The notes under the pieces are model-generated. The model was given only the letters and a program-made list of their open reading frames with translations. It ran no database searches and was not told the DNA's origin. A DNA stretch of 64,000 nt from Aptenodytes patagonicus (Eukaryota > Chordata > Aves > Sphenisciformes > Spheniscidae), in assembly GCF_965638725.1 (NCBI RefSeq), contig NC_134982.1:46795182-46859181 (forward strand), in the 5' to 3' direction. Both the position numbers and the translations under genes were made by a program. Below are positions 49,310-61,274 of the stretch, one piece after another; positions within the stretch are counted from its first letter, which is position 1, and every line of letters starts with the position of its first letter.

Positions 49310-51586
49310 CTGTTGGTTGAACCCTGGACAACGAGATTGGTGACTGCACAGTCTGAGTATGTTTTCTCGTGGCAGCAGCTGAGGGTAGCCAGACAAGCCC
49401 TCCTTTGCACAGAGGTCGGAGGGACAACTTGGAATATTCTTTTTAAAATGTTCAAAATTCCTAAGTGCCCAAGCTTGTCTGCGAGACTGAGTAGTTGTGA
49501 ATAAAGGCTGAAGAGCTGGGGAAGTGGACAATTATTTGGCTGTAAATAGCAGCTCATAAAACCATAATGTATAGATAGACAGTTACTGAGGCACTTGGTA
49601 TGAGATTTGTGTATGTGACACAAACTGTGCTTTGTTTGTAATGCCATGTCTTCTTAAAAAGCTGTCTTCAGTCAAGGAAAATCAGTATTTTCATCACTGG
49701 CTTAAATTTTTTGGCTTAAATGATGTGTTTATAGATTGTATTGCTTGGTGAGTTTATGTATTTAGCTAACATCAAATTAATAATTGGAGGAGAAAAAAAC
49801 CAGAAATCTTCCCACACAAAAAATGACTGTGCCATCTTCTGTGGAGAAGATAAGCTTGAAGTTGTATGTTTCTCCTTGTGCTCTGGTACTGAAAGGTTAG
49901 TAAGATACCTGTGGATTTTACAGTGATTCTTCGTACTTGATGGGAAGTAATGAAACATGGTGAAATCCATTCCACACCTCTAACTCTATTGTTTCTTGGG
50001 AAAGCTGAGTCATAACATGTCTGGGGCTTTGCAGTCCATCCTCACTTCTGCTTTCAGTGATTAGATTTTTCCCTTTTTCTGGCAAATGTTTGGTGAATGA
50101 TCACCCTATCACCGTATTAAATGATTTTTCGAATATACTGAAAAAGCAACATTTTCTTACATTGGCATTGTTTAATGTATCTAACAGGTGCAGCTGTGCT
50201 GCAAATGTCATGCATTTGTGTGTTTTTATTTGTGGCCATTCAACATAGATATCTTTCAGAGTCAAAATCTGCATAGAAATGCTGCCTAGAGGCACATTGT
50301 TATTGCTTATTAAGATCATAGGTCATATGCTATAAAACAGGGAAGTTCTGAAAAAGTGAAATAAAGGGAAGCTGTTCATTGTGATGAAAGAGTGGATGGC
50401 ATGACTGAGATCTGATAAGCATGATCACTAGACTCTTCCTCCCCAAGCTGAAGGACAAACACCCACTTCAGGCATGCTTCAGGACCCATTGCTACAGAAG
50501 AGAAGCAGGAAACTCAAAACATCTTATTTATGAAAGAGCAGCAGCAACAACAGTCTTTTAGCATCACTAAAATCAAATGTTTGCTCTGCTCATATGTTTT
50601 AATATTCATCCCAGGCTCCTGGTTTAAGAATTTCTGAACAAGTGATGACTAAGCTTTTGTGTTGGGTTCTGAGTCAAATGTACATCATGTACATCTTTTA
50701 ACATTCAGCAAGACTAACTTATGATTTAATATTAATTGCTGAGCTGGTTTACAAATTTCATGAAAAGTTTAAGTGAAGGGGAAAATGAAGTACTAAAGAA
50801 CAATAAAAGCATTAAGACTCAAACTCTGGTGTTAAGTACTGGCATGATATATTATGTTCTTTATTTGTATGGGTATATACTTAGGCATTGATCCTTTAAG
50901 TACCTGTATGTGCAAGCTCCATTTTAATACCGTAAATGGCAGTAAGGGTAGCACTTTGCTTGAAAAATCTGTGCCTTTCTCTGCATTTCTCTGCATTATC
51001 CCACCTTCTTTCTGGCTTTTTCCTTTCCATCATAGATGTAGTTAACACTTGAACTGTTTAAAAGTGTGAGTACTCTGCTTTTCACACTGTAAGATGATTT
51101 CTGAAAAGGCTTTAGCAGATGTACATGTATTCAGACCAAATGGGTTTCAGCAAGCTCCAGCCCAAGCATCATTAATAGGAAATGGCTGACATCCAGCTGC
51201 CTTGGAAGCTTTACAGCCATACATATTCCCCCAGCTTATACAGTAAATACCACTGCATCTCGGCATGGACTTCACGTTGGTATTATAAACTACCATGTCT
51301 ATGAGTAGACTTCTCTCTGAAGCATTTGCTTGAGTTCTTGCTTGGGCAAATAAGATAATACCTAGTTCTTCGCATTCTGTAGTTTGATAATCACTTAAGT
51401 ATAAGTGATTGTGTTAAGGGACTTGAGGCATGGGACCTTCTCACATTTTCACTTTCTTTTGTTTTTACCATCTTCAAGTTTTACAAGAATGATAATGCAT
51501 GTTTAGACTGTGTTCACTTTCGTACTGGTTATGTACATCTTCTTGTATTTGTCATGTGAGATAACTGACACCACATCTAGTGGCTT

Positions 51587-51606
51587 CCCCCCCCCCCCCC
51601 CCCCCC
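51587..51606 (+). repeat. Poly-C run (20)
   Basis: Twenty consecutive C between agtggctt and tgcgtatt. Simple homopolymer, with poly-G on the minus strand. Confidence 0.85.
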
Positions 51607-51864
51607 TGCGTATTGACAAAGGACCAGCTCCAAAGTCCTCTGGAACAGATCAGTACTCTTTCCCCTTTGTTACAGTGTTATCAATGCATATGTCAAAGAT
51701 CAGTGACTTGGAAGTGCTCCTCAAGAGAGGACCACAGAATATTGTGATTCAGTCAATCTGACACTATGCTTGTGTTTTGTGAACTGTAGAGTACAAATGA
51801 GAGAGACAGCGAGAATGTGATAGTGTGGTTTAGCACTGGTGTTGTCTGTATACTAGGAAGCTAA

Positions 51865-52306
51865 GAATCACAGAATCGTATAGGTTGGAAAAGACTTCTA
51901 ATATGACCAAGTCCAACCATTAACCTAGCGCTGGCAAGTCCACCACTAAACCATGTCCCTAAGTGCCACATCTACACGTCTTTTAAATACCTCCAGGGAT
52001 GGGGACTCAACCGCTTCCCCAGGCAGCCTGTTCCAATGCTTGACAACCCTTTTGGTGAAGAAATCTTTCCTAATATCCAATCTAAACCACCCCTGGTGCA
52101 ACTTGAGGCTGTTTCCTCTTGTCCTATCGCTAGTTACTTGGGAGAAGAGACCGACACCCACCTCGCTACAACCTCCTTTCAGGTAGTTGTAGAGAGCGAT
52201 GAGGTCTCCCCTCAGCTTCCTTTTCTCCAGGCTAAACAACCCCCTTTCCCTCAGCTGCTCCTCATAAGACTTGTTCTCTAGACCCTTCACCAGCTTCATT
52301 GCCCTT
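51865..52306 (-). mobile_element. CR1 LINE retrotransposon, short 5'-truncated copy
   Basis: The left edge gaatcacagaatcgtataggttgg is the reverse complement of a CR1 3' end. The body is closely similar to the matching 3' portion of the copy at 1,184 (shared accatgtccctaag and cagcctgttccaatg), so it belongs to the same or a close subfamily. Similarity stops at about 52,306. Only about 440 bp remain. It lies antisense to the DAPK transcript. Confidence 0.93.
51946..52299 (-). pseudogene. CR1 ORF2 remnant, last 117 codons
   Basis: C-terminal end of the CR1 replicase, open without frameshift from the truncation point to the natural stop after ALRDMV. It includes [15 protein letters not shown] (residues about 26-40) and VVKHWNRLP (about 84-92). 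It lacks all RT catalytic motifs, and the start methionine is artificial. Confidence 0.88.
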
Positions 52307-52349
52307 GAGCTTTGCGGTATGGCTTAGTCTCATACTAAAAATAAAAATT

Positions 52350-52370
52350 AAAAAAAAAAAGGGGGGGGGG
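52350..52370 (+). repeat. A11-G10 homopolymer junction
   Basis: Eleven A followed directly by ten G, about 45 bp beyond the truncated 5' edge of the CR1 at 52,306. Simple sequence. Confidence 0.85.
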
Positions 52371-55300
52371 ATTGAACATACCATGGAGAAGACTGTTTAA
52401 AAACTAACTCTAAAGTTTTATTGAATGTATATATAGGTATTATTGAATACCTGTGCACGTAGGCCATCTCACATTGAACTATATTAGATGAAATTTAAAA
52501 GTGAAAAGTTATCGTATGGTAAAATTAATTCTCAACAAGGAACCATGAAAAATTGTTTATCTCTTGAGCAGTGAGAAGTTTTACAGCTCCTAAAGAGAGC
52601 AAATCATAGCATTTAGATATTATGCTTTTGCTTACAAAGGAATAGCCAACAACTTGAATATTTCTTTTTTCCTGATAATGTTGTAATTGCTATTCCTGCC
52701 TAGGCAATAACTGGATCAGAGGGCAGAAAAAAAAGTAGTATCTGGCCATTGTTCAGCCTGTTGTATAAAGTTTCAGTGATGTTGATAACTTGCATTTCTT
52801 GTCTTGTCTACTGGCACAGTGACAAGCACGCATGTCTGGTTACCCAGACTGTACAAGTGAATGTTGGATAGATAATATGAAACTGAAGACAGAGCTGAAT
52901 TGTTTATATACATACAGGAAGCAGGGAAGGTTTTGTCTGTGCCTGTCTGGTGTTTGCCTCTCACCCACCTATTCTAACCGTTCAAAGCACTATAAAAAGC
53001 AGGAAAGAGAATTTAGTCTTTATTTGGCTACTTTTAGACTTAAATAATTCAGTGAACTTCTTACAGCAATCTGTAAAGTTGTTAGTATGTCTTTGTTTTG
53101 TATCTGCAGTAATTTATGAGTTTCCAGGAGGATAGAATCATCAAACCTTTAGTAATGCTTCCAGCTTTTTCAGTGTGCCTTCTCTTCTGAACATCTGCTG
53201 CCAACATAGACCCAGAGTACTTTATTCATTCAAATTTGCATTCCAAAACCCAAATGTGAATAGAAAAAAAATCTGACATCAGAATTCCTGCTCATGCAAG
53301 AGAATCTGTTTTAAAAAAACAGAATTACAGAACTCCATAAAAGCATGTAATATCTCTTTGTTCTGGTTAACAGGAATAAAAATCTGCTTATTTACCTGAC
53401 TGTTAAGCCACATCAATCCATTGACAAAAGTGTAACTTAGAATGAACAAGATAGTACTGGTGAGCACATTGATGTAAAGGAGTTCCTTTCTGTTTCTGTG
53501 CACAGCTTGTAACTTGGAACAACACCTTTTCTATTTGTACACAGATGCCAGTTTTTCAGTGCCAAGAATGTTCCTTTCATACACTATAAAGTTCTAGCAA
53601 CAGTGCAGCTCCTCTTTCTGGCAAGGGCTTTGTACGTGGTTGAGAGTTAAAATAAATCTTTCTACTCTTTTTCTGCCTCATCTCCTGCCCGCATGCTTTC
53701 ATTCCGTGACCTTCAGCTGTACCAAACTAATTTTCAAGAGCATGGTTTGACCTAATTGCTTAGCAGAGTATGATCATGGAGAAATCCCATATATTGTCTG
53801 CTAACCCTGTGGTCATAACTTCTTTAAAGTCATGTGCTCCTTTGAAAGAAGAAGACCACATCGATGGGAGGGAGGGCTGTGTGCTGGCGCTGTCTGTGGA
53901 GGATTTAGCAGCTGCAAGATCTCTCCTTTCTTTTTCTTCCATTGTCTGAAATACCATTGTCAGTGCCACCTTTTCTTCTTGAAAACCCTTATCCTTCATG
54001 CTGCATGGCACTTAAGAAAGAGACAGAAACTGTTGAATCTGTGCCTGATTGAATCATGAATCTGTACTTTCTTTTTCTATCCAAATGAAAAATACTTGGG
54101 CCTGTGTTCCTGCATGTTGTTCCTTAGAAAGCTTACGTGCAGATATAGTGTAAGTTTGAAATGCTCTGATGATTTGGAAACAGATGAATAATAAGAGACC
54201 GGAAGACACAGTAAAGCAGGAGATGCAATCATAGCTATTAACCTCCTTGTTCTGAAAACCTTTGAAGCGCAGCAGCAAGCAAATGTGGTGGGAAGAGGGG
54301 GAACATGACCGGCTCTTGTCTGTGTGCTCACACCCAGGGAGCCTGTAGTGTCTTCCTTACCTGCACCTCGCTGCAAACCTTCAGCCTTCTTTTCAATACT
54401 GGTGGTACTTTCTGTCTAGCTCATCAGGGCCACTTCTCAAAAACCTGAAGCTGTAGGCTGCCGCAGAGCGAATCCTCCATCTGTTGTAACCTACGTTTCC
54501 TGCCGTCGTTTGTTACAGTGATGAATGCGGGGCTACGCTGTGAAAACTCTCTTCTGGTTTAAGCTGTGCATTATGGTAACATAAATGAGAGTCAAGTGAA
54601 GAAATGTTTTCTCTGGCTCCTTTGTGAGGCAGATGGAAATTATTTCTGAGTTCCTTGTGTATGTCTGTACTAAAACAAGCCCCAAATTAAGCAGGGGTAT
54701 GGGAGTTTTTCTAGCCTACGGAGTAGCCTAGTGACAGGAAAATCCAGCTGCTAATAAAAAAGCCTTCAGTGTCAAGTGTGAAGTTTTTAAGGATTATTGA
54801 CGTTAATGGTCTGCAAAGTATGGTGCAAGGAAAAACATCAGTGTTTCCTAGCTGCTATTGGATTCGTTAGCTAAACAAATTAATTGTGATCTATTAATTT
54901 TTATCTATTCCTGGAGGACTGATTGTGCCTCTGTAGGAGACTTCTCTATCATTGTGCAACTCCTGCTGAACTCAAAAGCTCGTCTATTGTAGCACTCAGT
55001 AGTATCCTTCATGCTGTTGTCATGCCCCTGTTTTCTGAGGGGAAAAAGAAAGCTGAGGTGGGAAGGCTCTTCTGACTGCCACTTTCAGTTGAAAATTAGA
55101 ATGCAAACTACATTGATTTTTTTTGTTTGTTTGTGTGTTCCAGTATTAGTTATTCCATTTTTCTGTCTTTTTTCGTAACTTCTTTAAAAAAAAAAAAGTT
55201 AGGGGGAAAAAAGGTGACTGCCCTTTCAAATGTCACATGTGTACTGTATGCCATGTATTGTCAAGGGTGTCTTTTCAAATTAATATTCTTTTTATGTAGT

Positions 55301-58219
55301 TCTATTGGTCTGTAATTTATACTGTAAAGTTTTACAGCCCAAGGTCCTTGACCATACAACCTTAACTCCTCCTGTAGTAGGTCTTTCGGAGGTAATGAGA
55401 GGTAAAGGCAAATGAGAATATATTTGTCAGGGAGCTTACTTGCTTTTTTCTTAAAAACAAGGGTGGAGGGGAAGAGGAAAAAGACTTTGTGTGCCTGTTT
55501 GTGGGCACATACAGGATGTATGGTATTTGGGTTTCTATGCTTGTTTTTTCTTCCATTTTTACCCCACACATAGATTGTATTGTACTTGGCATGTTTTGAG
55601 AGGTCCTGTGTTGAGTCAGCTGCATAAAATGGCTTAACAATAAAATTCTGTTCCCTCACCCAATTCTCTTGCTCATTTTGGGGGTTTATGAATTTTTAAA
55701 AGGCTTTTAAGCTGTCTCATTTGAACACCGCTTTCTTATATCTGTTAAAGATAATGTTACTTAGTAGTGTTTATGTGCTGGTGGTTTTTCATACATTCTC
55801 AAGAATGACAAACTCTGCTGACATAGAGAAAAAAGAGGTATCTTAAAGAAACAGTTTCTCACCTACAGTTAGAGCTGAAACACTGCAAAAAGCAAGGTAA
55901 CGTAATGTGATGCTTCTTGAACTGAGAATTGAGTCCTTCCTTTAGGGAAAGGGATGAGCTTTATGGATATGGTTAATACCACCCTGTTGGTCGTTATAAA
56001 ATGTGCATGCATGTGTCTGGGTGGCAGGTACCTGCATGAAGGTAGTAGATAATGCACATTTATCAGATGCATCATGTAGTCTTATGCTGGAGTGAGAGCA
56101 GGTTTACTCTAGTTTTACAGTATGTGTATGTAATGGCTGTGTCCTTGTGCAATGTGGAACAGGGTGCTTATTCTAACAGAAGTGAAGCAGAGCTGCAAGT
56201 GTCAGGTGCTGCCTGGAGTGCTGCTGCTCACCTTATCTTTTCAGTAGCTTCCCCATGTTTCAAGGTTGCACAGAGAGAGGCTGTTTAATCTTTGTAAAGC
56301 TCAGACCAGGTTGTTAAGTACATTTGACAGCTTGTTTATACGTGTAGCTTTGTTTAGATCAATTGTTTTCTACCTTTTCTTCTCCCTTGTCTTTCTTCCT
56401 CGTTGTATCTCAAGGTTCAGTTGTTTCTATATGCCATCAGAAACAACACATCACTGCGTTCTGGTCTGTCTTGGGTGTTATCTTCGTTTACATTTGCTTT
56501 TTGTCCTTGGCACTTTGGTCAGCTGTTCAATCTCAACATGATACTTGCTTCCTGCTGCCTGTTGGATATATTTTCCTTGACTTTATCTCTGAGTGACAAA
56601 ATGCACCATGCTGTCCTTAATCCCTTAATAAACACCCAGAAGTTGGGATTTTTCAGGATGTTCATAGTCATGAAAAGATGGCAATGTCTTCAGTTTAGTC
56701 TGAAAGCATCTCCTTAGTTTGTAATGTGCTCTTAGCCTATCTTTGTCCAGCATCCTGACTGTATCAATTGCCTCAGAAAGTTGTCAACAAGCTCACCTTG
56801 ATACGTGGTGAATTCTCATCAGCTGATTTTTGTGAGGTTTTTTATGCAGTCATAGTTGTTTTAACCAAAAGTTACTGGAATACTGTTACTTCAGCTTAAA
56901 AAGCAGTCGTAGAACAACAGTGAAGCTGGGATCATTAGTATCGGAAGACATCTTACAGTGAATTCTTGCACCCATCTTAATTAACATTGCTAATTATTAA
57001 TATTTTTCTTGCATATGCATGTGTAACTGTGACAGAAAGTTTCATTTCTCTGTAGCCATTTAGAATTTTTATTCTGAAAATTGTAAGGTAACGGTGTTTT
57101 TACATAGGGTAGGAAGATGTTGAGAAAATAATTCTTGTAAATGTCTTAACATTTTTTACCTTCAGGTGCTTTTGAGAGGCCTCTAAGGGTCAATTGATTG
57201 TGTCTTCCTTGCCATTTGCAGTGGCTGCATTGCTTTTAAGCTTTTTTAGGCATTTAGGATGTGCAGCCTTTCGCATTTTAGGTTAGAGGAGGTTACTCTG
57301 AACCTGAATGAAAAACTGTTTCAGAGATGGGGCTATAACATTGTCTTTTCATCCACTCATAATGAAGCAACAGTTGAATTAATCACTTTTTTCCTTGGGA
57401 GACACCAAAACTGGTCCTGTATACAACCTCACTGTTGTCCATACAAACTCTCCTGCTGAAATCCCCAAGCGTCCAAACTGCACACCAATACTTTTCTGGG
57501 ATGAGAAGACTACATAGTAAAGGAGTATATTTATTATATTACGCATTTCTATTGGATTTTAGATTACAGGGACAACTGTGGGTTTTGACCATTCTGCACA
57601 CTTGAAGTGTCCTCCACAACCATTGTAATGTGACCATTTTCTTTGTTTTCTGTGGAATTTGGGTGGTTTGCCAGCAGTGAAAGCTGCTGAAAATGTTTGG
57701 CGTTAACTTTGCACTTTTTAACATAGATGGCTTAGTGCTACTGCGGGAAAGTTAGCGTAACAAAGTGTAGTCTTTTCAATTCTGTCCTCTCAACTTCATA
57801 ATTCAGGGAGGAAATCATCTACAGGGAAAATTTTCTGACCTGTTTTGCTTTTTTGTCTGTATTAATTCAAAACAGTGAGCTTATATTTCATTTTAGGTAA
57901 TCCATCTCTAACTGCCCTATATAAAAATCAAATTTAATGTTTCCAGAATAGTATCCCAAATGTAGTGAACTAGCTGTAATTTTTTTTCAGTTTTGTTTCT
58001 TAACCTGACAGTAATTCATTTTCTGTAGTTGGAAGAAACTGAGCACTGTGGGAAAAGTACTGGAGCTTTTGACTCAACCCCACATAAGTCCTAGTAAATC
58101 TCTCCTTAGTCACATCATATTGCATGACAAATAACCTCATCTTTGTCTTTGGTGGAGCATCTTAAAGGAATTGAAATTTCAGAAAATTATGCTGAATAAC
58201 TACTAGTTGCTGAGAAGCC

Positions 58220-58234
58220 AAAAAAAAAAAAAAA
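58220..58234 (+). repeat. Poly-A run (15)
   Basis: Fifteen A residues in intronic sequence. No retroposed sequence recognised next to it. Confidence 0.85.
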
Positions 58235-60375
58235 GCTCTCATGCCACCCTCAAAATATTTCCTCTGACTTCTCTGGCTAATGTTAATGATTGGAATATGG
58301 CTGGCCAAGCAGAAGACTTGTGTGAGAGGTTTTGCTATCACAGATGAAAACTGGGGGAGTAGAAACCGAGAACTCCATAAATACTTGTAAACAACCTTTT
58401 CTTGTTCAAAAAAAAGTAGTATAAAAGAAGTTGAAAACAATCTCTGATGTATTCATGTTCTAGTCTGCCTACTTTTCTAAGGTCTCTCCTGCCTCTTTTA
58501 GAGTACTGTCTTTCCAAATCTAGTTGCAGGATACAGGGCAATGTTGGCTTGAAGAATTCAGCTCATTGCCATTTTGTCCTAGGACATAGGGTAGCACTTT
58601 CCTCCATGGCTTGTGTGAACACTTTTTTTTTTTTAATTATCTTTTAAACTGGATCATTGAGCGTTAATGGTTAGAAGTAAATTTTGATTTTGTGACATCA
58701 GTTGAGGAAGAGGAGTGACAATGGGAACAAGTAGTTGGGCATGCAGGAGGGTAGGTAAGGTGTACACAAACATTTTTGAACCAGCTTCACTTTGAGACAG
58801 AGGAGGAACGTGTTAGAGACCCTTTCTGCAGTGCCATATGCTGCAGAATTGCCACCATGCTAGCAATCCAGCCCAACAAATGTGTGTAAAGTATGTGATG
58901 TTAATGTGAAAATTAGTTAAACTGAATTATGGAAAATATTATTTTGGGAAGACTATGAGTGGAGAAAATTATAAATTGATAATAAATTGCATAGACAAGT
59001 CTCCTGTTGTTCTACTTCATAGTACTGCTTTTTAAACTAATTTTATGCGCTCTCCTGATTTACTTAAGATGTTTGTTTAATGTGTGGCCTACATAGGCTT
59101 TAACTTTGGAGCAGAGCTTTAGAATTCAAAAAAGCTACTACCTTCCCTGCTTTCATTTTTTAGAGTTCCAGTGTTGGCCTCTTTTGTACTACCCTGGTGG
59201 TGTTGACTGAAGGTTATTTATTCTGCTAGTCATGTGGCAGATGGGGGAAAAATGTTTCAGCATTACAGCATGAAAAATCACGTGAGGCCAGAAAAAGAGT
59301 GACTATTTCTTGGTGGCTGTCTGGTTTCCACATGGTTGTGGGTTTTCTGTAACATCTTTGGAAGAGGGCAGTGTCCCTTGTGCTCACTGTAATTCCAGTA
59401 TCCCCTGTACTTGCGGTCATGAGAAAGCTGTGTTTGTGCTTAGGTAGTGCTAGCAGTAGTGTCTACAGCCCACTCAGCAGAGATCACGTTATCTTTCATG
59501 TGGTGCCACTTCAGGCCATTCTGTCACGTAGTTTCATCTTATCATCACGTTCCCATCTCTGATAAACCATCTTCTTTCAGCACCATGGTGAAATGGTTGT
59601 ATGCAGGGTTGTTTACGACTGCACGGTAACTTTTCTTTTTCCCATGCAACTGCTACTGCGTTACGTCCTCCAAAAGGATGTGGATTTTTGAGGAACCTGT
59701 GTTGGGAGGAGTTTGTACTCACCGTGAAGACAGTTTGTATCTGCATCCCTGACAAAGGTTGTATCCAGCTGCTTGCAGCAATGCCTGTACTTACCCTGTT
59801 AACTACCTAGTGGAAGCCTGAACCCACACACCTATCGGGATTTCAGCTTGTTTACTCAAATGTTCTTTGAGACAAAGCTTGAGATAAACTTCCTCTGATG
59901 CTGAAGGGGGTTTTTTATTTACATGCTTTGAGAAAGTTTTCAAAAAGAGCATTAAATATCTTAAGGTATACCTAGTGAGTGCATTGAGAATGACAGTGAA
60001 TTTAAGCCTGAGAGGTGTTATAAAAGAGCTAAGGTTCACTGGTGTGTCTGTTGTTGTTACCAAGGTAATGAAAAGTAATTCAGAAGCTTTTCTGACTCTT
60101 TGGGTGTGATTGTACAGTTTCAGATAGGAAGGTGTTTGGGGATTCCCTATTCTGTTTGACAGATTTCAATGTCAAGCCTACAAGTTGATTTTTGACTGCC
60201 AACCCTGCAGTAGTTACTGTGCGCTATGGCAGCTGAGCTCTGCTCTCTTTCTCTGTTGCCACCAACACACTATCACTTCAGTGATGTTTCTGCCAGCTAG
60301 ACAGTCTTATGGTTACACTTGGAGTAACACCAGTGCAAACGCGTTAATTGCTAGAGAAATTTCACTGGTGTCACT

Positions 60376-61274
60376 CTAGGAAATAGGAAGGGAGCTGTCT
60401 TTATTTGGTGACCTAGCGCTTTTCCACTTCTGGCAATCTTTTTTGGGGTTTTTGTTTTGTTTTTCTTTTTCAAAACTAATTTCCCTTCCAGCACATTGTT
60501 GGCGTTCAGCCATGGGGAAGCTGTGAGGCCAAAGCGGCTCTCGCTGTGAATATGAGAGAAACACCTGACCTGTGAGGGAAGGAGGACTCTGACATGCGAC
60601 TGTTGCTCTGCAGATGCAAACTCGGGTGCCACCATGTTTTCTGGACAGGCTACCAAGACCACGAGCAGCTTTTGTTAATTTTTTTGTGACTGCTGAGGAG
60701 TGTGCCACATATGGTTGCTCATGGCTGGTCACAGTGGCTGTACCCCACAGGTTGCCATAACAAAACAGTCTTTCCTGCAGTGACAGACAGTCTGTCCAGA
60801 ATGCTGTTCGCACACCAGCACACTTGCCTTCCTGACATGTTGTGAGGTGCTTCGCCTCCAAGTGCGAGGCAGGCGAGGGCAGTGGAAGAAACCAAGACAT
60901 TTTGGAGACCCAGGCTTGCTCTCTTTGGGCAGATGGGGTTTGGTTTTTGGTCCCATACCCTTAAACTATATAGCGATAGAGACATTCCCCCTGTTCTGGG
61001 AGGTGTGTGCTGCCCTGGTGCAGAGGGCTGCAGTCTCATTGGAGCAGCAGTGCCTGCAGAGGGCTGCCAGCTGGGCACTTGCCTCTTGCCAGCCAAATAC
61101 TTGGTTGTGTTCCTTGGTGCGTACCAGGCTTTCTGCGGTTGCCCCGGTGGGAAGGAGTGATTCGGAGGTGGTACCGACCCCATCTGCGCATTGTCTCCCT
61201 CCCGCTGGCGGAGGGGCCTGCCTCAGGACTCCCTGCTCCACCAGCTCCTGATCAGTGCCGAAAAAGGGCAACAC
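60376..61274. other. GC-richer intronic patch with overlapping open frames
   Basis: Frames of 174 codons (60,376-60,900, minus), 154 codons (60,719-61,183, minus) and 134 codons (60,847-61,251, plus) overlap within a locally GC-richer segment. None shows a domain I recognise, and the overlap on both strands argues for chance. There is no CpG island here and no clear promoter. Confidence 0.25.
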
